This document shows positions 16,653 through 25,477 of a stretch of 64,000 bases of DNA, piece after piece. Every line of letters starts with the position of its first letter. Position 1 is the first letter of the stretch. Origin of the DNA: Winogradskyella helgolandensis (GTDB lineage: Bacteria; Bacteroidota; Bacteroidia; Flavobacteriales; Flavobacteriaceae). The DNA is taken from NCBI RefSeq assembly GCF_013404085.1, contig NZ_JABFHO010000001.1, positions 1,426,001 through 1,490,000 of the forward strand, read 5' to 3'. The notes under the pieces were generated by a model, which had not been told where the DNA came from, did not search any database, and worked only from the letters and a program-made list of their open reading frames with translations. The position numbers and the translations under genes are program-made.

Positions 16653-17387
16653 ATGAAACTAAACGCCATAATAGTAGAAGACGAAGAAAACAGCAGACTA
16701 ATTCTAAGAAATTATCTGACTAAATATTGTCCAAATATTTCAATTTTAGGAGAAGCTGCTAATGTTGAAGAAGCCTTAGTTTTAATTAGAAACAATGATT
16801 TAGACGTGGTTTTTTTAGATGTAGAAATGCCTTATGGTAATGCCTTCGATTTATTAGATAAGGTTGGTGATATTAATTTTGAAACCATATTTGTGACGGC
16901 ATACAATCACTATGCGATTGACGCACTAAATGCACATGCCTCTTATTATTTAATGAAACCAATTTCTATTGATGAATTGATTAAGGCTGTTGATTATGTT
17001 ACTGAAATTAGAACCAAAGAAGATGCGCTTCAAAATCAAATTTTAGTACCAAAGACCAATTCGGTGAATGGTAAAATAACACTTCCACAACAAGATGGTT
17101 TTGAAGTTATAGAAACAGCAGACATTATGTATTGTAAGGCTGATGACAACTACACCGAAATATATCTGCATAACAATAAAAAGAAACTCGTTAGTAAAAC
17201 TTTAAAATATATAGAAGAAAGCCTAAAAGATGCCAATTTTGCTAGAGTTCACAAGAGCTATTTAGTTAATGTGAATGAAATCGTAAAATACGTAAAAGGT
17301 AAAGGAGGTAGTGTGATTTTAAGTAACGGAAAAGAGATTCTGGTTTCGGCTTCTAAAAAATCTGATTTATTGTCATATTTCAAGTAA
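16653..17387 (+). CDS. LytTR-family response regulator
   Basis: 244 residues. The receiver domain (about 1-125) has the acidic pocket ED (9-10), phospho-acceptor Asp 56 in VFLDVEMP, and a later Lys in YLMKPIS. The LytTR DNA-binding domain (about 145-244) has ADDNYTEIYLHN, FARVHKSYLVNVNEI and VSASKKSDLL. It is the partner of the LytS-type kinase gene just upstream. LytTR regulators bind direct repeats in promoter DNA; target genes are not evident here, though the kinase/regulator pair sits among envelope genes. Confidence 0.9.
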   Translation: MKLNAIIVEDEENSRLILRNYLTKYCPNISILGEAANVEEALVLIRNNDLDVVFLDVEMPYGNAFDLLDKVGDINFETIFVTAYNHYAIDALNAHASYYLMKPISIDELIKAVDYVTEIRTKEDALQNQILVPKTNSVNGKITLPQQDGFEVIETADIMYCKADDNYTEIYLHNNKKKLVSKTLKYIEESLKDANFARVHKSYLVNVNEIVKYVKGKGGSVILSNGKEILVSASKKSDLLSYFK

Positions 17388-17398
17388 TCTAATTAAAT

Positions 17399-17629
17399 TT
17401 AATCTCTTCGGTTAAATTTAGGCTGAAATTTTCTAGGGCTTTCAGTAACAAGCTTTTTTCTAAATAGAAAATAAAAGAGACAACCGATTACTGGAAAGAA
17501 TAAAATAGCCAGAAACCATACGGTACTCATATAAGGGGTTTTAAATCGAGATCGGGTGATATCAAAAATTGCCCAAAACCATAATACAATAGCAACAATT
17601 ATAAAGCCGATAATTAAAGATGATTCCAT
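17399..17629 (-). CDS. PLDc_N domain small membrane protein
   Basis: 76 residues with two hydrophobic helices (about 5-24 and 36-56) around the stretch FDITRSRFKTPYMSTVWFLA, followed by a short basic tail (RKKLVTESPRKFQPKFNRRD). This is the PLDc_N (phospholipase D N-terminal-like) family of small membrane proteins, which despite the name lack a catalytic HKD motif. It converges on the response-regulator gene with an 11-bp gap and could be co-transcribed from the DUF2797 gene, 31 bp away on the same strand. Function unknown. Confidence 0.75.
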   Translation of the reverse strand: MESSLIIGFIIVAIVLWFWAIFDITRSRFKTPYMSTVWFLAILFFPVIGCLFYFLFRKKLVTESPRKFQPKFNRRD

Positions 17630-17660
17630 GACGCTGTGTTTAGAAAATTAACCAAGAAAT

Positions 17661-18452
17661 TTAAATACTCAATTCTACAACCAACCCTTCGTTAGATCTT
17701 ACATTAAAAACGGTGTCATCTTCAAAAATTAAATACTGTCCTTTAATGCCAACTAGTTTTCCTGAATAATGAGGTGTTTTACTTAAATTTAGACTTTTTA
17801 GCTTTTCAGGATAATGCTCTACAGGGAACTTAATATGTGTTTCTGTGTTGTCTTCAATAAAATATGGTAAGGCTTCCTCAGGAATGTAGGCTTTTAATTT
17901 TTGTTTCCATTCTAATAAATCTTCATCTTTTATATCATTCTTCAACATCGTTCGCCAATTGGTTTTGTCGGCAACATGATCTTTTAAAGCGACCTCAGTA
18001 ATGCCTGCTAAATAACGGTTAGGAACTTCAACAATTTCAACCGCTTCATGAGCACCTTGGTCTATCCAACGCGTTGGTACTTGACTCTTTCTAGTCACAC
18101 CAACTTTTACATTACTAGAATTGGCTAGATACACAATATGCGGTTGTAGTTGCACTTTTGTTTCATAATCTAAATCTCTATCTTCTTTCCCTAAATGTGC
18201 TGTGCTCAATTCTGGTCGCATTATCCAATCACCAGCAAAAGGTTTGTCAAAAAAACACGTTTTACAAAAGCCTTGTCTGTAAATCGGACGATCTAATCCG
18301 CAGCTTAGACATTGGTGTCCAACCAATTTTATATCAATAGTTTTATTTAATAACTGATTGACATGAATGAAGTCATTTTCAAAGACTAAATAGTATTGAA
18401 TAGGTTCTAAAAATTCGGTTTGCATTTTAGTGAGGACTCCTGTATAAACCAT
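17661..18452 (-). CDS. DUF2797 domain protein
   Basis: 263 residues. Residues about 48-72 hold a four-Cys motif, CLSCGLDRPIYRQGFCKTC, likely a zinc-ribbon-like site. The central part has VKVGVTRKSQVPTRWIDQGA, reminiscent of a GIY-YIG-like fold. These features match the DUF2797 family, widespread in Bacteroidota and without an established activity. It is transcribed divergently from the GH3-like gene, with 53 bp between them. No signal peptide, so cytoplasmic. Confidence 0.82.
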   Translation of the reverse strand: MVYTGVLTKMQTEFLEPIQYYLVFENDFIHVNQLLNKTIDIKLVGHQCLSCGLDRPIYRQGFCKTCFFDKPFAGDWIMRPELSTAHLGKEDRDLDYETKVQLQPHIVYLANSSNVKVGVTRKSQVPTRWIDQGAHEAVEIVEVPNRYLAGITEVALKDHVADKTNWRTMLKNDIKDEDLLEWKQKLKAYIPEEALPYFIEDNTETHIKFPVEHYPEKLKSLNLSKTPHYSGKLVGIKGQYLIFEDDTVFNVRSNEGLVVELSI

Positions 18453-18505
18453 GAAAGAAATTTAGTATTTTTAGCATTAATTAATAGCGTAAAGATAGCC
18501 AATCC

Positions 18506-20023
18506 ATGCCAATTCCTATTGTAAATTCCATTGCGTCTTGGTTTTTGAAAAAACGATTCCATCAAATAGAGTTGTTTTTAAAATACCCAAACGAAGTCCA
18601 GAACGAATTACTATTTAGTTTATTAAAACTTGCTAAAGACACTGAGATTGGTAAACAATATGACTTTGATTCTATTAAGTCTTATAGAGAGTTTAATGAG
18701 CGAATTCCTGTGGTAAATTATGAGGAATTTCAACCATTAATTGAACGTTCTCGTAATGGTGAACAGAATATTTTTTGGCCTCGACCTATAAAATGGTTTG
18801 CTAAATCTAGCGGAACTACTAATGCGAAAAGTAAGTTTATTCCTGTTAGTTTTGAATCTTTAGAAGATTGCCATTATGCGGCGAGTAAGGATTTGTTGTG
18901 TATGTATTTAAACAATAATGAAGACGCACAATTGTTTACAGGTAAAAGTTTACGATTAGGTGGTAGTAAAGAACTGTACAAAGAAAATGGAACTGTATTT
19001 GGTGATTTAAGTGCTATTTTAATCGATAATATGCCATTTTGGGCAGAATTTAGTAGTACACCTAGTAATCGTGTGTCTCTGATGAGCGATTGGGAGACGA
19101 AGATGCAGGCTATAGTAGAAGAGACTATAGAGGAGAATGTAACAAGTCTTGCAGGTGTTCCTTCTTGGATGTTAGTGTTACTCAATAATGTTTTAGAAAA
19201 AACGGATAAAGACAGTCTTTTTGATATTTGGCCAAACCTAGAAGTTTATTTTCATGGTGGAGTAAATTTCAATCCGTATGTAGAACAGTATAAAGCTATT
19301 TTACCATCGGATAAGTTTAGATATTACGAGATTTATAATGCATCTGAAGGCTTTTTTGCTATTCAAGATCAAAATAATTCTAGTGATTTATTGTTGATGT
19401 TAGATTACGGGATTTTTTATGAATTCATTCCTATGACTTCCTATGGCACTGAAGAGCAAAAAGTGATTCCGTTAGGTGACGTTAAATTGAATACTAACTA
19501 CGCGGTAATTATTACAACCAATGCTGGTTTGTGGCGCTATAAAATTGGAGATACAATCCGTTTTGTAAGTTTAAGTCCACATAGAGTTAAGGTGACCGGT
19601 AGAACCAAGCATCATATAAATGCTTTTGGTGAAGAATTAATTATAGAAAATGCTGAAGAGGCTTTTAAAAATGTATGCAAACGTACAGCTTCTGAGATTG
19701 TTGATTATACAGCAGCTCCTATTTTTATGGAAGGTAAAGAAAAAGGAGCTCATGAGTGGATTATTGAATTTAAAACACCACCAGTTAATATGTCTCATTT
19801 TGAAGAGCTGTTTGATGATTCCTTAAAGTCTTTAAATTCCGATTATGAAGCCAAGCGTTTGAATAATATGACGCTTAATAAACCAAAGATTCACAGCGCA
19901 AGGCCTAACTTGTTTTACGATTGGTTAAAAGAGAATGATAAACTTGGAGGACAACATAAAGTACCACGCTTATCTAATAGTCGGACTTATCTGGACGCGT
20001 TATTGCAACTTAATCAGTTATAA
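18506..20023 (+). CDS. GH3 (auxin-responsive promoter) family acyl-adenylating enzyme
   Basis: 505 residues, the usual length of bacterial GH3 proteins. Recognisable parts are the nucleotide-binding segment AKSSGTTNAKSKFIPVS (about 108-124), EIYNASEGFFAIQD (about 278-291), WRYKIGDTIRF (about 345-355) and KVTGRTKHHINAFGEELI (about 364-381), which are the adenylate-forming enzyme motifs. In plants GH3 enzymes join amino acids to jasmonate or auxin through an acyl-AMP; the substrate of the bacterial ones is not established. No neighbour suggests a pathway: a divergent DUF2797 gene lies upstream and a 346-bp gap follows. Confidence 0.88.
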   Translation: MPIPIVNSIASWFLKKRFHQIELFLKYPNEVQNELLFSLLKLAKDTEIGKQYDFDSIKSYREFNERIPVVNYEEFQPLIERSRNGEQNIFWPRPIKWFAKSSGTTNAKSKFIPVSFESLEDCHYAASKDLLCMYLNNNEDAQLFTGKSLRLGGSKELYKENGTVFGDLSAILIDNMPFWAEFSSTPSNRVSLMSDWETKMQAIVEETIEENVTSLAGVPSWMLVLLNNVLEKTDKDSLFDIWPNLEVYFHGGVNFNPYVEQYKAILPSDKFRYYEIYNASEGFFAIQDQNNSSDLLLMLDYGIFYEFIPMTSYGTEEQKVIPLGDVKLNTNYAVIITTNAGLWRYKIGDTIRFVSLSPHRVKVTGRTKHHINAFGEELIIENAEEAFKNVCKRTASEIVDYTAAPIFMEGKEKGAHEWIIEFKTPPVNMSHFEELFDDSLKSLNSDYEAKRLNNMTLNKPKIHSARPNLFYDWLKENDKLGGQHKVPRLSNSRTYLDALLQLNQL

Positions 20024-20369
20024 AAGTGTTTTGTTTTTTTGTCTAAACGATTGCGATTAGACAGTTGCAAACGCTATTTGGTTCAGATTTAGTTTCCATT
20101 TAAACGCCATACACTTTATCGCTAATAATAACATTTACGGACACTATATCGTCAATCCCATAGATTTTAACCAATAAAAAAATCAAATTGGACTTGCTTT
20201 AATTTATGCCTATATATTAGCAGTAAATAAATGTGCTATCATTATTTAAATTCCCTCAACTATATATAAAGTATTGCGTGCAATATTTAATTAATCAATC
20301 CCTAACTAAAACTAAAAACCACAATTTCTAATATTGAAATTGTGGTTTTTTAATGATGTAAAACTAAGG
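20024..20369. other. 346-bp gap between the convergent GH3-like and clpX genes
   Basis: AT-rich and without a convincing reading frame. It holds a 7-bp stem just after the GH3-like gene (TGTCTAA at 20040-20046 with TTAGACA at 20057-20063, loop of 10), which has no following T run, and the clpX terminator at its right end. I see nothing else. Confidence 0.6.
20314..20350 (-). terminator. clpX: Rho-independent terminator of the clpP-clpX transcript
   Basis: A perfect 15-bp stem (AAAAACCACAATTTC at 20314-20328 and its complement at 20336-20350) with a 7-base loop. It lies 20 bp beyond the clpX stop and, read on minus, ends in T residues. Read on plus it could also serve the GH3-like gene. Confidence 0.85.
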
Positions 20370-21599
20370 TTATGAAACGGCCTTCAATTTTTTAATTGTC
20401 GATTTATTCAATCGATCTTCAGCATATGTTTTTGTAATATTTAATTTTGTTTCATCAGAACCAGGTAATTCAAACATGGCTTCAGTTAAGATTTCTTCGC
20501 AAAGTGACCTTAAACCACGAGCGCCAAGTTTGTACTCAATAGCTTTTTCTACAATATAATCTAAAGCACCATCTGTAATAGAGAATTCCACATCGTCCAT
20601 TTCAAACAACTTTTTGTATTGTTTAATAATGGCATTTTTAGGTTCCGTTAAAATAGCTCTTAATGTTTTAGCATCTAAAGGATCCATGTAAGTTAATACA
20701 GGTAAACGACCAATAATTTCAGGTATTAAACCAAAATCCTTTAAATCCTTAGGGATAATATATTTCAAAATATTGTCCTTATCAATACTTTCTTTATTAA
20801 TTGAGCTGTAACCAATGGCTTGCATATTTAAGCGTTTAGTAATATGACGCTCAATACCATCAAACGCTCCACCTGCAATGAATAAGATATTTTCGGTATC
20901 TACTTCAATAAATTTTTGATCGGGATGCTTACGTCCTCCTTTTGGTGGTACATTAACCACGGTGCCTTCTAGAAGTTTTAATAAAGCTTGTTGTACACCT
21001 TCACCAGAAACATCTCTGGTTATAGATGGATTATCGCTTTTACGTGCAATCTTATCAATTTCATCTATAAACACAATACCACGTTGTGCTTTTTCAAGAT
21101 TGTAGTCTGCTGCTTGTAATAAACGCGTTAAAATACTTTCTACATCTTCTCCGACATAACCTGCTTCTGTTAATACCGTTGCATCTACTATTGCTAAAGG
21201 CACGTTTAACATTCTAGCAATGGTCTTTGCCATTAATGTTTTTCCTGTACCAGTTTGCCCAACCATAATGATATTACTCTTCTGTATTTCGATATCATCA
21301 TCAGTTGGTGCTTGTAATAAACGCTTATAATGATTATATACTGCAACAGACATCACACGTTTTGTGTTTTCTTGTCCTATTATATATTCATCTAAAAAGC
21401 CTTTAATCTCCTTAGGCTTTTTAAGTATTAATTCTGCACTTAAATCTGAATTACCAGATTGTTTAGACTCTTCTATAACAATACCGTGTGCTTGCTCAAT
21501 ACAACGGTCACAAATATGTGCATCTAAACCTGCAATAAGCAAGCTAGTTTCTGGCTTTTTCCTACCACAAAATGAACATTCTAATTCTTCCTTTGCCAT
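20370..21599 (-). CDS. clpX: ATP-dependent Clp protease ATP-binding subunit ClpX
   Basis: 409 residues, normal length. The N-terminal zinc-binding domain has CSFCGRKK and HICDRC (about residues 8-33). The AAA+ core has Walker A GQTGTGKT, Walker [12 protein letters not shown], sensor motifs including [14 protein letters not shown], and the substrate-pore GYVG loop ([11 protein letters not shown]). The C-terminal domain has [11 protein letters not shown]. ClpX unfolds tagged proteins and feeds them to ClpP. It lies 74 bp downstream of clpP on the same strand in the conserved order tig-clpP-clpX, and a terminator follows it. Confidence 0.98.
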   Translation of the reverse strand: MAKEELECSFCGRKKPETSLLIAGLDAHICDRCIEQAHGIVIEESKQSGNSDLSAELILKKPKEIKGFLDEYIIGQENTKRVMSVAVYNHYKRLLQAPTDDDIEIQKSNIIMVGQTGTGKTLMAKTIARMLNVPLAIVDATVLTEAGYVGEDVESILTRLLQAADYNLEKAQRGIVFIDEIDKIARKSDNPSITRDVSGEGVQQALLKLLEGTVVNVPPKGGRKHPDQKFIEVDTENILFIAGGAFDGIERHITKRLNMQAIGYSSINKESIDKDNILKYIIPKDLKDFGLIPEIIGRLPVLTYMDPLDAKTLRAILTEPKNAIIKQYKKLFEMDDVEFSITDGALDYIVEKAIEYKLGARGLRSLCEEILTEAMFELPGSDETKLNITKTYAEDRLNKSTIKKLKAVS

Positions 21600-21673
21600 C
21601 TTCTCTTTTTTTAATTCCTGCTAATGCAGAAATCCCTTTTTACGTTTTAATTATAAGTCGAAAATAATCTTAA

Positions 21674-22348
21674 TTACTTTCTCTTTAATACTTCGTCAAT
21701 CATTCCGTAGTCTAAAGCTTCTTGAGAACGCATCCAATAATCTCTATCAGAATCTTTTTCAACTTGCTCTACTGTTTTGCCAGTATGTTTAGCAATAACG
21801 GCATATAATTCTTCTTTAACTCTAATAGTTTCCTTTAATGCAATTTGCATATCGCTTAACTGCCCTTGAGTTCCACTACTTACTTGGTGAATCATAACAC
21901 GAGAATGTGTTAAGGCAGAGCGTTTTCCTTCTGCACCTGCACATAATAATACTGCTGCCATTGAAGCAGCAATACCTGTACAAATTGTAGCGACATCTGG
22001 CTTAACGAATTGCATCGTATCATAAATACCTAAGCCAGCGTATACTGAACCTCCTGGAGAGTTAATGTAAATTTGAATGTCTTTTGAAGCATCTGTACTT
22101 TGTAAAAATAGTAATTGTGCTTGTATAATATTGGCCACTTGGTCATTAACACCTGTGCCTAAAAATATAATACGATCCATCATTAGACGAGAGAATACAT
22201 CAAAAACGGCGATATTCATCTGACGTTCTTCAATAATATTCGGTGTCATATTTGAAGGATACATACTTTCTATGATCTTAGAATAGTAATTACTATTGAT
22301 ACCTTGATCTTTTATTGCAAATTTTTCAAATTCTTTTCCGTAATCCAT
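21674..22348 (-). CDS. clpP: ATP-dependent Clp protease proteolytic subunit ClpP
   Basis: 224 residues from the ATG at 22348 (MDYGKEFEKFAIKDQG), which matches flavobacterial ClpP starts; the longer frame to 22393 adds 15 residues not typical of the family. Serine protease of the S14 family: the nucleophile Ser lies in GIAASMAAVLL, the His in SRVMIHQVSSG, and the Asp further on in the DSDRDYWMRSQEALDYG region. It forms the barrel that degrades proteins unfolded by ClpX. A terminator lies between tig and clpP, so clpPX probably has its own promoter. Confidence 0.96.
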   Translation of the reverse strand: MDYGKEFEKFAIKDQGINSNYYSKIIESMYPSNMTPNIIEERQMNIAVFDVFSRLMMDRIIFLGTGVNDQVANIIQAQLLFLQSTDASKDIQIYINSPGGSVYAGLGIYDTMQFVKPDVATICTGIAASMAAVLLCAGAEGKRSALTHSRVMIHQVSSGTQGQLSDMQIALKETIRVKEELYAVIAKHTGKTVEQVEKDSDRDYWMRSQEALDYGMIDEVLKRK

Positions 22349-22444
22349 ATGAGTTTTAATTCTTTTAATTAATGTTTGATTGCCATAAAACACTAGTAAT
22401 ATGCTTAGTATGGTGTTTGCTTTTTGTGAAAAATGTATTCCAAT

Positions 22445-22474
22445 AAAAAAGCGTAAAACTTTTACATTTTACGC
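22445..22474 (-). terminator. tig: Terminator after trigger factor gene
   Basis: Stem GCGTAAAA (22451-22458) with TTTTACGC (22467-22474) and an 8-base loop. Read on minus, the stem is followed by six T. It lies about 85 bp beyond the tig stop. A smaller 7-bp stem (22499-22505 with 22511-22517) precedes it. Confidence 0.75.
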
Positions 22475-22559
22475 CTTAAAGATACTAATAATTTTTAGGT
22501 TACGGTTTTCCCGTAACTACATTTTAAGGTTTTAAGCTAAAGCCTTAATACTTTTAGAA

Positions 22560-23882
22560 TTAACTATAGAATTCTTTTACAAAATCATCATAAGTGATGT
22601 CTTTTGTTTTAATATTGGCTTCAGTCTTATATAAGTTTAATAATTTCTGACTCATTAATTGTTCAGACATACGTTTAACTTCGTCTTGGTTTCCTAAGAT
22701 ACGTGCTGCAATGTCTTCTAATTCCTTGTCTGAAGGATTCATTTGACCAAACTGTGCCATCTGACCCTTAATCATTTCCATAGCGTAAGATTTCAATTCT
22801 TCAAACTGAACTTGAAGTTTATGATCTGTCATTAATTTACCTTCAATAAGTTGGTAACGCATGCTTTTTTCAGACTTTTCGTATTCTTCTTTAGCTTGCT
22901 CTTCTGTCATTTGCTCTTCACCTGCATTTTGCATCCATTTCTGTAAGAAACTTGCTGGTAAATCGAATTTAGTATTCTCAACTAAACTCTCAGTAACATC
23001 ATTTAATAACTTCTGGTCACCTTGTTGTGAAAATTGCTTTTCTGAATCTTCTTTGATTTTATCTTTCAATTCTGTTACAGAAGTAACAATACCTTTTCCG
23101 AATAGCTTATCGAATAACTCTTGATCTAAATCGGCTAATTCACGTTCGTTAATTTCAGTAATTGTAAAATTCACTTCAATATCTAAACCATGAGCATCAT
23201 CATGAGATACTTTTAAAAACGTCATTAAATCGTGATCGTCGTTAAATAAGCCTTTAGTTTTCAATGTAATTACATCACCAACTTTAGCTCCAATAAATTT
23301 CTTAGGATTTGTTTTTCCTTTTAATTTATCTAAAGTTAACATTGTAGAATTATCGATTTCTTTTTCCTCGTTAGTAAAAGTTCCTGTGATTTCAGAATCT
23401 TTTGTTACTTCCTTTTGAGAAACGATTTTACCATATTGTTTTTGGATATGAACAATCTGATCATCAATCATTTTGTCATCAGCCACAATATTATAATGTG
23501 TTATTGCTTTTTTGCTTTTTAAGTCTACATCAAATTTTGGTGCTAAACCTAATTCGAATTCAAACGTAAATGCTTCTGCATCCCAGTTTAAATCATCTTG
23601 TGCTTTTGGTAATGGATTACCTAAAACATCTAATTTTTCTTCAACTAAATACTTTCCAAGAGCATCTTGTAGTAATTTGTTTACTTCATCTACCAATACG
23701 GCTTTACCATATTGCTTCTTTACCATTCCCATTGGTACATGACCTTTTCTAAAACCAGGAATGTTAGCAGACTTACGGTAATCTACCAAGATTTTCTCTA
23801 CTTTATCGCTGTAATCCTCTTTAGCGATGTCCACTTTTACAATTGCATTTAATGCATCGATATTTTCTCTTGTAATATTCAT
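22560..23882 (-). CDS. tig: Trigger factor, ribosome-associated chaperone
   Basis: 441 residues from the ATG at 23882 (MNITREN...). A TTG-initiated extension to 23909 runs into the promoter -7 box and is rejected. The N-terminal ribosome-binding domain carries the signature FRKGHVPMG (in NIPGFRKGHVPMGMV). A degenerate FKBP-type PPIase domain follows (about 155-245), then a long helical C-terminal chaperone domain rich in Glu and Lys. Trigger factor meets nascent chains at the exit tunnel. It is upstream of clpP and clpX, the common bacterial order linking folding and degradation. Confidence 0.95.
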   Translation of the reverse strand: MNITRENIDALNAIVKVDIAKEDYSDKVEKILVDYRKSANIPGFRKGHVPMGMVKKQYGKAVLVDEVNKLLQDALGKYLVEEKLDVLGNPLPKAQDDLNWDAEAFTFEFELGLAPKFDVDLKSKKAITHYNIVADDKMIDDQIVHIQKQYGKIVSQKEVTKDSEITGTFTNEEKEIDNSTMLTLDKLKGKTNPKKFIGAKVGDVITLKTKGLFNDDHDLMTFLKVSHDDAHGLDIEVNFTITEINERELADLDQELFDKLFGKGIVTSVTELKDKIKEDSEKQFSQQGDQKLLNDVTESLVENTKFDLPASFLQKWMQNAGEEQMTEEQAKEEYEKSEKSMRYQLIEGKLMTDHKLQVQFEELKSYAMEMIKGQMAQFGQMNPSDKELEDIAARILGNQDEVKRMSEQLMSQKLLNLYKTEANIKTKDITYDDFVKEFYS

Positions 23883-23906
23883 TTTTTTGAAACTAAAATT
23901 GGGCTG

Positions 23907-23934
23907 CAAAAATACAATATTTTTTGCAACCCAA
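23907..23934 (-). promoter_or_regulatory. tig: Bacteroidota-type promoter of tig
   Basis: On the minus strand: TTG (complement of 23932-23934), 17 bp, then TATTTTTG (complement of 23907-23914), matching TTG-N17-19-TAnnTTTG. Expected start near 23900, giving a leader of about 18 bases to the ATG at 23882. The box overlaps a near-palindrome (GGGCTGCAAAAATA and TATTTTTTGCAACCC). Confidence 0.65.
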
Positions 23935-23961
23935 CAACAGTTTTAAAGGTTTGACCTTAAG

Positions 23962-24309
23962 CTACTTTTTATCCTCTTTTAAGAACGATTGTAATAACGA
24001 TTGTAAAATGGATAAAAGAATACTAAAAAGCAATGCGGTCCAAAAGCCAGAGACGCTAAATCCATCGATAAGATTACTTGCTAATAATATAATTAGCGCA
24101 TTGATGACTAATAGAAAAAGTCCTAATGTTACAATGGTCACTGGTATGGTTAGAATTACTAGTATTGGTTTTACTAACAAATTTAGAATTGCTAAAACTA
24201 CAGCAACTATAATGGCTCCAACATAGCCGTCAACAGTAACTCCACTAAGTATGTTTGCTAAAATAAAAACGGCTAATGCGTTTAGTAATAGTCTTAGGAT
24301 GATATTCAT
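23962..24309 (-). CDS. Phage-holin-4-superfamily small membrane protein
   Basis: 115 residues, four hydrophobic helices covering most of the chain, with the family pattern NILSGVTVDGYVGAIIVAVV, LNLLVKPILVILTIPVTIV and LIDGFSVSGFWTALLFS. This is the phage holin family 4 / DUF360-like group, common in bacterial chromosomes and not tied to prophage. No phage gene is near. It is an inner-membrane protein of unknown role, on the same strand as and 79 bp upstream of tig, which has its own promoter. Confidence 0.82.
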   Translation of the reverse strand: MNIILRLLLNALAVFILANILSGVTVDGYVGAIIVAVVLAILNLLVKPILVILTIPVTIVTLGLFLLVINALIILLASNLIDGFSVSGFWTALLFSILLSILQSLLQSFLKEDKK

Positions 24310-24360
24310 AATTTTAATTTTTTAGGATGATATCTAAGATACTAAATATTATCTACATTA

Positions 24361-25455
24361 TTATTTCTGAACTTGAAAAACAATTGGTATTGAGTACGGG
24401 ATGATAACGGGTTTGTCTCTTTGGTATGCAGGCTCCACGGTTGGTAATAGGTTAATTACTCTTACAGCTTCTTTAGCCAAACCAGGATGTGGTGCTTTTG
24501 CTTTGGCTTCTATTACTTGTCCTGTTTTATCTATTTTAAATTGAAGTGTAATTCTCTGTCTTCCTATTAAATTTAAATTTAATGCTAAGTCCGTATTAAA
24601 ATTTTTACCAATAAACTGATTTACATTGATATTCATGCATTGTTTTCTTGTTTTATTGGTCAGCATTTCTTCACAGCCTGGATAAATAGGTACGCGTTCT
24701 ATGACACCATCTGCGACGATAGTTGGTTTAAAAATATTGTTATATTCAGGTTTTGAGGAGATGCCTTGTTTAAATTTAATCTTTTCAATTTTCTTCCCTT
24801 TTTGATTGTATTTAATCCATGTGCCATCTAGAACACCTTTAGAATAATTCCCTTTCCATTCTAATATGTTGCTTGGTAAATATCTTTTCTCCTCACCACT
24901 TACCTTATCTTTAAGGTTAGTGCCTTCAAGTATTAAGTTGCCATTTTCGTCATATTTTTTATAAGAACCATGTCTATAGCCTTCTTTATAAGTGACGAGC
25001 CATTCAAGTTTACCGTTTTCGTAGTATTTTTTCCATTCCCCAACTAAATCAAATTCAAAATAATTAGCTTCTATTTCTTTGGCGCCGCTTTCATAATAAC
25101 TTTTAAAATAGCCCGATTCATCTTGTCTTTTATAATCTAAGTTACCGTTTTTATAATACCCGAATGTAACATAAACACCATCCTCTAATTCCGTCTTATT
25201 GCTTATGGTGCCATTGTCGTAGTATGTAATTGATGTATTGTTATATTTGCCGTCATTATAGCTGAATACTTTTGAAACTTGTCCGTTTCTGTAATACATT
25301 TTCCACTGACCAATACGTTTATTATTTTTGTATTGCCCTTCTTCTTTAAGTTCTCCGGAATCGTAATAGTCTTGATATGGTCCATCTGGTGTGTCTTGAG
25401 CCATTGAAAATTGAAAGCTAAATAAGCAAAGCGTAATTACAATTAGATATTTCAT
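24361..25455 (-). CDS. Secreted MORN-like (YwqK) repeat protein with a TonB C-terminal domain
   Basis: 364 residues with a signal peptide (about 1-19, ending SMAQ). Residues about 25-235 hold repeated MORN_2/YwqK units of the form YYDSGELKEEGQYKNNKRIG, YYRNGQVSKVFSYNDGK and YYENGKLEWLVTYKEG. The last roughly 100 residues are a TonB C-terminal-like domain (ITLQFKIDKTGQVIEAKAKA, AVRVINLLPTVEPAYQRDKP, IPYSIPIVFQV). Automatic pipelines often call this a toxin-antitoxin YwqK antitoxin, but the secretion signal and TonB-like end point to an envelope role. It has no N-terminal membrane anchor of an ordinary TonB. It lies 22 bp downstream of the alpha/beta hydrolase gene. Confidence 0.8.
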   Translation of the reverse strand: MKYLIVITLCLFSFQFSMAQDTPDGPYQDYYDSGELKEEGQYKNNKRIGQWKMYYRNGQVSKVFSYNDGKYNNTSITYYDNGTISNKTELEDGVYVTFGYYKNGNLDYKRQDESGYFKSYYESGAKEIEANYFEFDLVGEWKKYYENGKLEWLVTYKEGYRHGSYKKYDENGNLILEGTNLKDKVSGEEKRYLPSNILEWKGNYSKGVLDGTWIKYNQKGKKIEKIKFKQGISSKPEYNNIFKPTIVADGVIERVPIYPGCEEMLTNKTRKQCMNINVNQFIGKNFNTDLALNLNLIGRQRITLQFKIDKTGQVIEAKAKAPHPGLAKEAVRVINLLPTVEPAYQRDKPVIIPYSIPIVFQVQK

Positions 25456-25477
25456 AGTGATAAGGTAGATGTTAAAT

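Noticed and set aside
23924..24226. Plus-strand frame opposite the holin-like gene
   Set aside because: It is a shadow of a gene with clear membrane helices and family pattern on the minus strand.
23962..24309. Prophage remnant, because of the holin-like protein
   Set aside because: The family is common on chromosomes; no integrase, terminase, lysin or attachment site lies nearby.
24361..25455. Toxin-antitoxin system, from the YwqK-type repeats
   Set aside because: The protein is secreted, carries a TonB-like end, and no toxin gene is adjacent.
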